Positions 21,326-33,536 of a stretch of DNA of 64,000 bases are shown here, piece by piece (the first letter of the stretch is position 1; every line of letters starts with the position of its first letter). Below the pieces are notes generated by a model that had not been told where the DNA came from, did not search any database, and was given only the letters and a program-made list of their open reading frames with translations. The stretch comes from Phlegmacium glaucopus (taxonomy: Eukaryota > Basidiomycota > Agaricomycetes > Agaricales > Cortinariaceae), in NCBI GenBank assembly GCA_015039465.1, contig MU129999.1:244671-308670 (forward strand). Direction: 5' to 3'. A program made the position numbers and the translations under genes.

Positions 21326-21799
21326 TCACTCGTCACGGTGGAACGGAGTCGACGCCATTGAATCAATCTCCATCTGCGTGTCGATTGCTGAAGATGAAGA
21401 GACCACATTTCTCGCAGAAAAATCGGACAGTTGGGCACTGGAAACGAGGCTCAACAAATGTCACAACAAGATTGGCCCTGTAGACTCACCGTTTGCGTTC
21501 CTTCAACGTTTCCAACAAGCTAATCACAACATCTTGTTCCTCAACTAAGAGCTCCCCGCCTGGCAAGTTAACTGCGAAATCTTTCGCCTGAGCGATGGCA
21601 TTTTTAAAGTCCTTGGTCTAATAAATTTGTGCGTTAATTTAATACTCCTGAAGTCATGTTGTTATCATACAGTCTGGAGAAGCTTTTGTTTGGCTTGTGG
21701 CGTAGATATCCCCACTGTTTGTTGTGTTAACTCTAGTACAGCAACAAGCTTTGGCAAAAGGTCTTCATAGAGAGTTATTGGAAGTCCATTTGTAGCCAT
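21326..21799 (-). CDS. med9: Probable Mediator complex subunit 9
   Basis: Minus-strand gene of 122 codons in three exons: 21671-21799, 21490-21617 and 21326-21437. The two introns (53 and 52 nt) have GTATGA...TAG and GTGAGT...CAG ends. The protein starts MATNGLPITLYEDLLPKLV, continues with an amphipathic helix region, and has NLPGGELLVEEQDVVISLLE followed by TLKERKRAQLSDF, the helical pattern of the Med9/Cse2 family of RNA polymerase II Mediator (middle module). Small size and a likely coiled coil fit. The match is by memory of the family pattern, so another small coiled-coil protein remains possible. It shares a 133-bp divergent promoter with the F-box gene. Confidence 0.65.
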
Positions 21800-21932
21800 T
21801 GGAGGAGGATATAGAAGAACCGTGCATACTTAGTGTACGGCTATTGTCTATTTGTTTGGAACATCGATTGTTTGGAGTCCACACTCAACGTTGAACATTT
21901 ACTGTTGTTAATACTTAAAAAAACTGGAATAA

Positions 21933-23179
21933 ATGCCACCAAGACGTTCAAAACGTTTCAAGAGTGCTCCTCAAGATTCTCAAGAATTAAGCGTTAGCAG
22001 TGATAATAGAACGCCCGACCTGGATCCTCCCAAAGCAATCAATACAAAAGGGCTTCCCATCCTTCCCGACGAACTGTATCTGGAAATTCTTTCTTACTAT
22101 CCAGTTTCGCAATTTCGTCAAGATCCAAATCACAGTGTCCGTCGTCAGGTGCTATTTGCTTTGTCTCAGACTTCTACCAACCTTCGGAGATTCTTTTTAT
22201 GCTACCTTTGGGAACGAATTGAAGTTAGTAGAAGTGGGCACGCGCCAATAAAGAACAGGCCACTTGCTCTTGAACTTGTACGTCAGCTCGAAATTGTCAC
22301 CATACGAGACCCAACCCTCGCGAAATACGTCAAGTACGTTTATCCATGCTAAATTTTGCCTGAGTTTACTGAATTCTTCATCTCAGAGTTGTTAATGTTG
22401 ATATAGGCGTCTATTCGCAGGATTCAGTCCTTACTGAACTAGCGCGTTGCCTTGCTCTGTTTCCTAATCTGTATAGTGTACAGTTGAAGATCGAAAAGAA
22501 TCCAAGTATGCAGCAAGGCACGATCGCAAGGCCCTTCAAAGAATACGTTTACGAGAACATTCGTACAGCCATTGTCTCTTGCAATGCCTTGGAATTCCTC
22601 AGGTCCTGCCCACAGAGCCTATATGTTGATACTTGTGAACGCAATATTCTTCCCTCCCCTTTCTGGGACGTCGTTACTGCTTGCTGTCCTCGAATAGAAG
22701 TTGCTCCACGCAGGAATTTAATCCCTATTAGCCGAATGCCAGGTATTTCCTATGAAATCAATGAGATATACTCTAGACGTTCTTATGGACGTTGTCTACA
22801 GGAATTGCCAAAGCCCTCCCTGGAATCCGTAACCTCACATTGTGGCGACATCAACTTTTTAAACCTCGATCTACAGAAATCACCGTTTGTCTGATTTCGC
22901 TTTCTGGAGATACCCAACACTAACATTGTTTTCCAGAACCATGCCTTTGTGTCTGCGCTCGCTGAATTCAAACGACTTAAAGTCTTGACAATTGGTGATA
23001 TCTTAGATGAGGAACAAGACATGAAAGATCCCCCATCACAGATATGTGGTAGGATAGCAAGAAAGCTATTACTCGATCTGCAACGTACCGACAAGGAAGA
23101 TAAAGTTTTCGTGCTGATGTTTCGGAATGGCAAAAGGAGTACTATTCAACTTCGCTATCGAGAGCCTTTACCAGTATAG
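21933..23179 (+). CDS. F-box-domain protein
   Basis: Three exons (21933-22333, 22387-22888, 22937-23179) sum to 382 codons. After a basic N-terminus (MPPRRSKRFK) the F-box-like motif LPILPDELYLEILSYYP lies at residues 41-57. It is followed by SQTSTNLRRFFLCYLWERIE, the second part of the same domain in the large family of agaricomycete F-box proteins. The C-terminal two thirds has a leucine-rich-repeat-like pattern (LARCLALFPNLYSVQLKIE, LAEFKRLKVLTIGD). Such proteins pick substrates for SCF ubiquitin ligases; the substrate here is unknown. The second intron uses a weaker donor (GTCTGA) chosen because it keeps the frame. Confidence 0.75.
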
Positions 23180-23502
23180 CTTCAATTGTTGAAGTCGGTG
23201 CTCATCTTAAATATATCAAATAAATTTATTACAATTGTTCAGTTATTTAAAGTAAGATGTGATGTTTTGAGAAAAGGACTCCAAGCGCTGGGGCTGCTGG
23301 TCACGCCGATTGTTTACATTTCTTCCGCAAACAAAAAAACTTGGTGTTCCACGGGCTGTTTCGGACGACGAGCAGCCTCTTCGCTTATCAACTTGTGCTA
23401 TAATACTTTCTAACCAAAGACATTCTTGATACTTCCATCATACTTACAAAGAGAACGTCTCAAACCACACAAGTCACTCAGGGCTCGAAGTGATACTTCC
23501 AA

Positions 23503-25602
<2,100 letters not shown>

Positions 25603-25775
25603 GTATTATAGATTATTATGTATTGCATTTGTATACATAGAACTTGTTAGTATATACCCTTCTGTTGTAATGTGCCCTTGGTTCTAACTCTATTCAAAAA
25701 CATACACTATATCCGTCCTCCGCTAGGCTGGGCACTCTAAATCTATTAGACTTGTAGAAGTAGAAGTCGTTTAAG

Positions 25776-26801
25776 TTAAATCGGCTCTGAACCTGCCGGG
25801 TCCACCCCGAGGCTCTCTGCACCATCCCATGATCCCCACGATGCGAAATCATTGACGAGCTTGTCATGTTCTATTTTCATTGAGGTCTTTCTCAACGGCC
25901 CCAACGGTGGGCAATCATATAGCTTGTAAAGTATATCCTCGACCGAAATGGATGTTATTATAAAGAGCTTTCCTTTGGTTGGGTGGAGAATTTGACGGAG
26001 TGTCTGAACGACCTTGCGATTGGTGTCCTTGCGAGAGAGGTTAACGGAAGTAGCAAAGATAATAAAGTATGGCTCACTTCGTTTAAAAATGGTGGGTCTA
26101 CTACCGCGAGTTCTATAATGCCTTTAAGTGATTCGGGAAAGTTGTCAGGCTCGTCAAGGTCGAAAGGTATAAATTGTTTCGGCGAGAGGACAGCGAACCG
26201 TTGGTCGTACTCTAAAAGCCTTGCGTTGTCTAATCGTTTCATATGTTGAAAGGCTACAAAAGCCGTTGGACAGCACATAAATGCCACATTGGTGGTCGGG
26301 TCACATAGAGAATGAAGAGTTTCTGCGAGCCTGTTTGCAAATGCCTCTGTATACCTATAGTTATAGATATCTATGAGTACAGCTAGGAAAAAAGATGGGC
26401 GTTCATGCTTGCCCGTTAATTGACAGAAGATTGAAATTTGTTAAGATTGCCCAATGGTTGGATTGTTGTTATTGGGGGGATTTATGTATGTTCTGGTCGT
26501 CCATGTGTACTCACCAGAATTGGCTCAATTGCCAGTCTTCTCCAAAAGCGAGCCGAAAGTCAGCAACGCTCACCATCGGTTTTTCTTCTTTCTCATGATC
26601 GTCTATTTCCAAAGCAAGTCCAGCAATTTGTGCGGCTGCTCTCTCTGAAGCAATCTCGTTAAAACGACGTTCTTCATCAGCCTTTTCGTTAAAAAATGCA
26701 TCAAGGAGAGCGAGTGTGTTTGGATCAAGTTTTGGAGGAGATCCAGAGTGGTCGGAGAAGAATGAAGAAGTCGAACGTGGAGATTCTGGAAAGTGCAACA
26801 T
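25776..26801 (-). CDS. efm5: eEF1A lysine methyltransferase (Efm5 family)
   Basis: Minus-strand exons 26515-26801, 26078-26354 and 25776-26027 give 271 codons. The N-terminus is acidic and helical. The diagnostic segments are VADFRLAFGEDWQLSQFWYT, CCPTAFVAFQHMKRLDNARL, and the DPPF catalytic motif (about 181-184, in LAVVDPPFLNED). The C-terminal half continues LHPTKGKLFIITS and FASWGSWDGAESLGVD. This matches the EFM5/EEF1AKMT1 (N6AMT2) family, which trimethylates a lysine of translation elongation factor 1A in the cytosol. The start is 104 bp from the ade8 start on the other strand. Confidence 0.92.
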
Positions 26802-26905
26802 TTTAATGAGGATTTGTTGCAGAGATCTGGTGCACGTGATGATCAGCTATCACGTCCGCTTTAGTCACCGATCACGAGAAATATTTTTATCGTCTAGCCA
26901 GTACC
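26802..26905. promoter_or_regulatory. Divergent promoter between efm5 and ade8
   Basis: Only 104 bp lie between the two start codons, so the genes must share a bidirectional promoter. It includes a GTGCACGTGATGATCAGC stretch with a CACGTG E-box core (about 26831-26838), a plausible bHLH-factor site. No clear TATA box is present on either side. The functional role of the E-box is inferred. Confidence 0.55.
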
Positions 26906-27639
26906 ATGAAGAGGAAAATTGTAGTACTCATCTCAGGATCAGGTATGTAGGCCTCTCAAACTCATATAAATGAAAAATAACAAATTAAATTTTAGGTACT
27001 AACCTGCAAGCTTTGATTGACGCTGTGGACACACCCGCTCTTCCTAATGCTCAAATTGCATTGGTACTTTCGAATAGAAAGGCAGCGTATGGTCTCACAA
27101 GAGCAGCTCAATCCGTTCCTCCTATTCCTACGGCTTATATTGCGTTAAAGCCATATCTCCAACAAAATCCTGGAGCAACACGGAGAGATTATGATGTTGA
27201 AATCGCCAAAATTGTTTTACCCGAGAAACCCGATATCGTTGTATTGGCCGGATGGATGCATATTCTAGGTGACGGTTTCCTAGAATTGGTTGATGGAAGG
27301 AAACGACTGGAGGGTGACGATGAGCTTTCTGTGACGAAACCAATTGCCGTGATCAACCTACATCCCGCATTACCCGATCAATTCGATGGAGCTGGTGCTA
27401 TCGAACGGGCATATGAAGCATTTCAGAAGGGAGAGATTACTCACTCTGGTGCGATGGTACATCGGGTTGTGAAGGATGTAGACAAGGGGGAACCTGTGAT
27501 TGTTCGCCAAATTGATTTCGTAAATGGCGAATCGATCGAGGGGTATGAGACAAGGTTGCATCTTGTTGAGCATGAAATCATTGTGCAGGCAACCTCAAAA
27601 ATATTGGATGAGGTCAAACCATTAGAGGTGAGTTCATGA
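26906..27639 (+). CDS. ade8: Phosphoribosylglycinamide formyltransferase
   Basis: Two exons (26906-26942 and 26996-27639) give 226 codons; the 53-nt intron splits the phosphate-binding loop SGSGTNLQAL (residues 10-19). The catalytic triad of the GART family is visible: Asn and His of VINLHPALP (about 133 and 135) and Asp of VVKDVDKGEPVIVRQ (about 174). The enzyme transfers a formyl group from 10-formyl-tetrahydrofolate to glycinamide ribonucleotide, step three of purine synthesis. Fungi carry it as a separate protein of about this size, unlike the trifunctional animal enzyme. The ATG was chosen because it starts the first beta strand (KIVVLIS). Confidence 0.93.
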
Positions 27640-28232
27640 ACCTTTTTCTCCTTCTAATTCGTCTGAAGATGGTATATTCCTAGGGTTGATTATCGTGTAA
27701 ATTGAAAAAGGGTCAACGACATGTACTGCAATGTAATCTTATTTTATCATGCAATCATGCATGACGGCCCATAGCAAGAACAACATTGGCCTGTCAGTGA
27801 TGCTCGATATCCGCTAGGCTGATTTTACAGCCGGCAATTCAACTCGAATGCAATATTTCTTGAAAAGTAGCTCCTAGCTTCACAGTGGATTGGACCATTG
27901 ACTGTCAATTCCATGCCAGTGGTATCATCAATGGATGCGCCACATATTCTGTTCCGGGAGGCAAATGCCAAACTGGAACAAAGAAGTTTTCAAAGTCCAC
28001 GCGTTGACCCGAGTGGGACGCGTCGTTGGTCTTGTCACCCTCCTCTACAAACCTCCTTCAGCGCTACCCCACAATCCCCCGCCCTTTGTTAAATAAACCG
28101 CGGAAGAACTACTTTCCTTTTCCAACCAAGTATGAGCAATTTGGCCTTCTATTTCTTGATTTGACAACCTTATACATTTTCACGCTAGTTAATCAACAAT
28201 TTACGCGTGTATATTAGGCCATCTAAATCTAC

Positions 28233-31200
28233 ATGGCGATTTGGTCGTTTAGTGAGCATAGTGGGGAGGAAATAGTTCAGGAGGTTTGTGACTTATTTAT
28301 CATCTTGGAAAACCAATATTCTTACCCGGCGTAGTCATATCCAGCAACCCCTCTTCCCCCGCCAAGACTTTCTCCATGTGAACCTATGACTAGTCCACGG
28401 TTGGAAGTAAGCGAAGTTGATGTAGTTCCATTCTCAGTATGCGTTCATTTTATTATCATTCTTATTTCGATATTTATGGCCCACGTCCTTAGCATAATTT
28501 CCTTGATTTGTTTGAGGGCCTAGGGTTAAATATACCAGAGTCCGAGGAAAAAAACAAGTTGGAAGACAGTCCAGATTTTAGCTATGATATTGAGGTTTTT
28601 TTTTGTTCTCTCACATCTTTTGGTCCTGCATTCTAGAGCAACGTGTTTTTTCCTCTAGAACTTTACGAATATCAAAGATATCGATCCAGAATGGCATCAT
28701 GATGGAATAGAGGTAAGATATTATTTGGTTTTTCTCTTGCAGCACTGGCGGCATTTCACATCCCTCCTGGTGACAGGAAATTATAATCATGTCCTCAAAA
28801 CGTCCTTCAGCCCTATCAACGATACAAGAAGACTGCGAGTTAAGCCCTGTTCTAGCCGTGAGTGATTAAAACATTCTAAAAGCTCTCGGTGCTGATCCAT
28901 AGATTTATAGCCTATAGCTGCCCTCTCGGACTTCGATTTCGATGACGCTGATCCTCTGTCAAAAGATGGCACGAATACTGGGAAGATATGCACCAGACGT
29001 GATACAGGCAAAAAATACATAGTTAAATCTCAAAGGGCATATACAGGCTCGGTGTGGACGGAGCAGGCTATTATTGAATGTCTGACGGAATTATCTCTGC
29101 CATTTATCCCATATATGCGCTGGTCTTTCCAAAGCGGGGAACATATGTATATGTTCACGGTCAGTTTTCTGAATTCTTTCCTGTGCATTGTAAAATAAAC
29201 AAAATATATAGGATCACTATGCCAACGGCAGTCTCGTCGACTTCATTAATAGACATGGTTCATTAGGCTCACACCGTGCCTTGTTTTATGCGACCGAAAT
29301 TGTAAGTTCGGTTAGCTACAGTAATACCGGTGTTTGTAATTGTCTGACGAGGTTCATAACGTCAGGTATCAGCGATCGCGAGCTTGCATGACGTTGGCAT
29401 TATTCATAGGGACCTAAATCCGGCCAACGTTATGCTCGACGCAGAAGGCCACCTGGTATTGACAAACTTTGACTGCGCTGAATTCCTCCCCGCCTCCGCC
29501 AATACACGGGGTACGACTTCTGCTACAGCATTCGAACGTGGCATGACACAATATCAAGCGCCTGAGATCCTCTTGGGCTGGGCTCATAATTCCGCTGTTG
29601 ATTGTTGGGGATTCGGAATGTTGTTATATTTTTTGTTCTTTGGAATGGTCAGCGCCAATGCCCGCTTTCTTGGCCTACGCATTGCTGACTCGTACATCAC
29701 CTATAGTACCCATTTGGAAGAAGGGAAGCATCGGAAGACAGGTCAACCCTACACAATCAAATTATTCAATATCCCATACCCATGGAATCACTGAGACTCG
29801 TACATCCCATGGCACGGGATTTGGTTCTCCAGGTTCGCATTGAAATATTTGCATCTAGTCGATGAACTAACTTGTCATAGTGCCTCGAACGTAACCCAGC
29901 GTTGCGCTGGGACATGGCTCAGATAAAGAAACATGCCTATTTCTATCAAGTGTACGTTTAACGTACTTGTGATTGCTTTTCATCTATTTAGACCACTTCA
30001 GTGACTGGACGCAGGTATCGGCCAAAGGGTTGGAAGGTTTGACTTTTGATTGTTATTATCCTAGAAGATCTAAACTGATGTTGGTCATAAAGTTCCTTCC
30101 CTTGAATGTCCTACGGTCGCGCCAGACTTTGGGATCGTCATTGACGCACAGAAGAGGCCCATCTCTCTAAACTCATCTTTCATGGATAAAGACCGACAGT
30201 TGTTACTTCAACATTCTTCTAATATTGCTGTTCGACGTTCTCAGACTATGAAGGGGATTTCCAGAATCCCTCTCATGCAGAATTCTATTTCCAGCAACGC
30301 TGAAATATTCAAATCCGTAAAGGCAACTATCCCTGTCATTATCGAGGAAGAGGACGAAGCGATATCTGAACTTGGAACCATGGGGCATACTGTTCACACT
30401 GCGAAGGATGAAAGATGGGAAATGATTGGCCCTTCCGAGAGGATGTCGCGTTTCTGGGACGATCTCGACAAAGAAGAGGGAGCTTCTGCTGCGTCTATTA
30501 CTTCTATGGAATTCGGAAAGTCTATGGGTGTTCCGTCTGGCCCGGCACCAAAGTTACGGAAACATCGTTCTTCCATCCATCCACAGCATTTGTTTAATCT
30601 GAGTACTTCATCGTTCCACAAGAAATTGCGTATGAAGCCAAGGTCGACTGGCGCCCTTCGTCCCTCAAAGCCGGTGGAACCTATTCTAAATCTTCCGAAC
30701 GGCATCCATCAGCTGGGTAGTGGGATTGGCTTCACCTACAATATCCCTACTGCTATTTCCTCCAAAATGTCCGTTTCTTCTTTCGCACCTACCAACTGTC
30801 AGAGCATTTTCCATGGAGGTCTTTCTTTGAATCTTGGACTAGGGCTAGGAAACATTACTCGGAAGGCGAAACAGAAATCGATTGATGTTACTCATTCTCA
30901 GCCAATCGGTAAGCCGGATCTAGATCAAGAAGTTGGAGGTTCAGGCGCTCGACCAAGAGATGCGGGCAACGCTACTTTTATGCGCGATATGTACAGAACC
31001 CCGAGCTGGCTTCTTTCTCCACCTGATAGTCTCCCTTCCCCTATGGCTCTCGTTACTTCTGACTCGCCTGCTTCTGAATCTGAGGAAGCCTTCTCGCCGA
31101 TAACGATGGTGGACTCTGAGGAAGAGACCGAGGTGAATATTACTATTCCGAAGAACTTGGATCTGGAATATGAGTTTCCTGATGGGACTCCGGACTCGAC

Positions 31201-31282
31201 TCTACGCTTGGTTCCTTCTAGCCCTGTCTTGACGAAGTCGCCTGCGGTGCCTGTTGAGATTGTCTTATTCGAAGAAGTGTGA
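28233..31282 (+). CDS. Kinase-like protein with altered catalytic motifs
   Basis: Twelve exons sum to 819 codons: 28233-28283, 28335-28436, 28493-28594, 28659-28712, 28743-28857, 28918-29159, 29212-29301, 29366-29647, 29707-29832, 29881-29951, 30002-30036, 30093-31282. A kinase fold spans about 140-400: TGKKYIVKS (VAIK-type Lys ~178), HRDLNPANVML (266-276), YQAPEILLGW (315-324), VDCWGFGMLLYFLFFGM. An AGC-like tail (DWTQVSAKGLE) follows. The HRD Asp and Asn273 are present, but the usual Lys of the catalytic loop is Asn, and the DFG site reads NFD (286-288), so the Mg2+-binding Asp is missing. The long Ser/Pro-rich C-terminus has no recognised domain. It may be a pseudokinase or an unusual active kinase. 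Bases 27640-28232 upstream are intergenic. Confidence 0.82.
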
Positions 31283-31639
31283 AGTGTGAATGTGTTTGGT
31301 TCCAACTATTGTACGATGTAATGATATTTTTTATCTCATATTCTTTTTGGATTTGATTTGTATGATTCGATCCCAGTAAACCATGTATGTAGCCTTAATG
31401 AGTGTACGATATATGACTTGCCAGTGTGATGTTATTCAGTTTTAAACGAATGTTGGTACAATTTACTTGAAGCAACAATTTACAGTAGGTAGTATTCGTA
31501 CACGACTATCGAAACATGTGGCCTGCAAGGCGTCGGAAAGGTGAGGTAATAAAACAGAATAAATACATTTCTGGGTACTGGCCTAGTGCAACCCAGTCAG
31601 CTGTGTCTAAATCTACGTCGACCCACTAACCATATAATA

Positions 31640-32647
31640 TCACTTTGTTTTCGGCTCAGCGCAAAAATGTTTGTGATACGTCCACGCCGACCGCTGATGA
31701 TCTGCATCACAATAATGTGCTTTCTTGCACGCCGCGCACCGTTTGAGTAACTGATCCGTTAGGGCTGGGGCACCACAATATCCACACCAAGGTTCTATGG
31801 CACGCTTATCCCAGCGCTCCTTGGTTTTTTTGGCAACCACCTGCAACCAATCATCGTCGGGCGCTTTGTTGATCCGAAAGCTCATTCTGGACTGGTCAAA
31901 GGTATTCCGCTTAGCGTATTTCTCTAAACGAGCTGTGTATTGATCAATTGGTTCGAGAACGAATAAACCATTTCCTTTGTATCCGCGGCCGATGTCTCCG
32001 AATTGCAATGAAGCCAGATCGAGAATGGTGTCAACGTCCCCCCCGCCTGGCGATGCAAATCCAAGTACGGCATGAATCATTACATCCTGAGCGCCAGTGA
32101 TGTAAGTCATTCTGTCAGAAAGAACACAAGACAAGGTGACGGAGGTTGGTTCGATGAGTTCCATCTCCATGATGTAGCGGTTATCAGCTACGGTGGTATA
32201 GACTTTCGGCGAGCCCTTCCCTATAGTTCGTACACGAACTCGGGTATTAGGCGGGAAGAGATCAATGAAGTGTTGGAAGAGAGTGACGGTTCTGAAGCAT
32301 CCATCGTGATCACGGGCTTGCCAGTAAAATGTCTCAAGTTGTTTTGGCGTCAGGTTTCGTAATTTCAAAGGAACAGGGTTGGGAAGCATAGTGGTAGGAA
32401 GGTCGGGATCGTCTCTATTTTTGAGTTCTTTTTTCGCTCTTTCGAAGACAAAACCAGTTTTTGGTACTGTTGCTTCTGTCCAACCTGGAGCGACCATCTT
32501 GATTATTTGGAAATCGGTGATATTGTCTGCAACCTCTTTTAATTGTGTATGTCTGAAACGAGGTTCCGTGGAAGCACGTTCATAATTCAGAAGGAGAGCG
32601 ATGTCGTAGAGATCAAGAGTCATTGGTTCAAGGTCTTCGAGATCCAT
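31640..32647 (-). CDS. MYND zinc-finger protein
   Basis: Single-exon minus-strand gene of 335 codons starting MDLEDLEPMTLDLYDIALLL. The C-terminal MYND finger (about 287-329) has all the expected ligands: WCGYCGAPALTDQLLKRCAA, CKKAHYCDADHQ, then HKHFC. The rest has no recognised domain but is globular and not repetitive. MYND fingers bind proline-rich peptides in transcription or ubiquitin factors; the role here is unknown. Absence of introns in a region where neighbours have many is a little odd but common in this gene class. Confidence 0.85.
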   Translation of the reverse strand: MDLEDLEPMTLDLYDIALLLNYERASTEPRFRHTQLKEVADNITDFQIIKMVAPGWTEATVPKTGFVFERAKKELKNRDDPDLPTTMLPNPVPLKLRNLTPKQLETFYWQARDHDGCFRTVTLFQHFIDLFPPNTRVRVRTIGKGSPKVYTTVADNRYIMEMELIEPTSVTLSCVLSDRMTYITGAQDVMIHAVLGFASPGGGDVDTILDLASLQFGDIGRGYKGNGLFVLEPIDQYTARLEKYAKRNTFDQSRMSFRINKAPDDDWLQVVAKKTKERWDKRAIEPWCGYCGAPALTDQLLKRCAACKKAHYCDADHQRSAWTYHKHFCAEPKTK

Positions 32648-33536
32648 AATTTTTGATACACTGTAATGGTTGTGAAAGCGACAGTCTTTGACTGTCTAAT
32701 CTTCCCTCAACTCCACCACAAGTCACCTGACCTTCATCTTGATGGCAATGTAGACGATCTGATACATTGTAGTTCCTGTACTGAATAAAATTTTGAACTT
32801 GGCACGCCGAGCGCATCAGGAGAAAAAGCCTGCTGTAAAATTGCAAATGATTGTCAAAGGTAACGGAATGCCCATTGCCCACAAAAGCAGAATAACTGGA
32901 GTCAATGTGTGTTAACTCAAAGGAGTTGATGATTATCATCGAGTGGTATTCATATTGTCAGTACATTTTCTTTCATTTGGCAACAAACTTGAATACATGT
33001 CAAAAATGCCAAGCATTTTCAGGGACCGCACATATGATCTGATAATCAATCTCCGGTCAGCCGCTTGGCAAGATCATTCGCATCAACTCTTTTCGTATGA
33101 TTCATTAATGGCTCAGCTGGTGGCTGCAATTCTTGTTGTTGCGTGAGTGTGAATGCGGCAACTGTTGAGCCTTTTTTGATAGCCAAATATTTGAGGCTGA
33201 TTTTGATTGGACAGCGAATCCTATATATCACCAACATTCCTTCTCCAAATTCTACTAGTAAATTGTCCCCGAGCCCGCAATTTGTAGCACGACCTCGAAT
33301 GGTTAAATATCGAGGCACCAACGTCAGGGAGATGGCTATCAACCCATGTGGAAGTTTCCTACTCGGATCGGGCGTTTGTTTTTTTTCAGACTCTCCCACA
33401 ACTTGAACCGTGTTACATAAACGCGTCAAGCCAAGCTATGATACTGGTTACTTACATAAATTTCAAAGGATGTTTTAAGCTGTTTTAGGACGCCCCAAAC
33501 TTCAAAGTTATCCTGCGCCCTTCACCCTCTTTCACC
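32648..33536. other. Intergenic region, divergent promoters
   Basis: 889 bp between divergently transcribed genes. A 127-codon minus-strand open frame (33046-33429) without an ATG start is present, but I see no domain or splice structure to support it. The 5' regions of both genes must lie here. Confidence 0.4.

Noticed and set aside
33046..33429. 127-codon minus-strand frame upstream of the secreted-protein gene
   Set aside because: No ATG at its start, no domain, no neighbouring exon, and it lies in a divergent promoter region. It could be a small exon, but I cannot support it.
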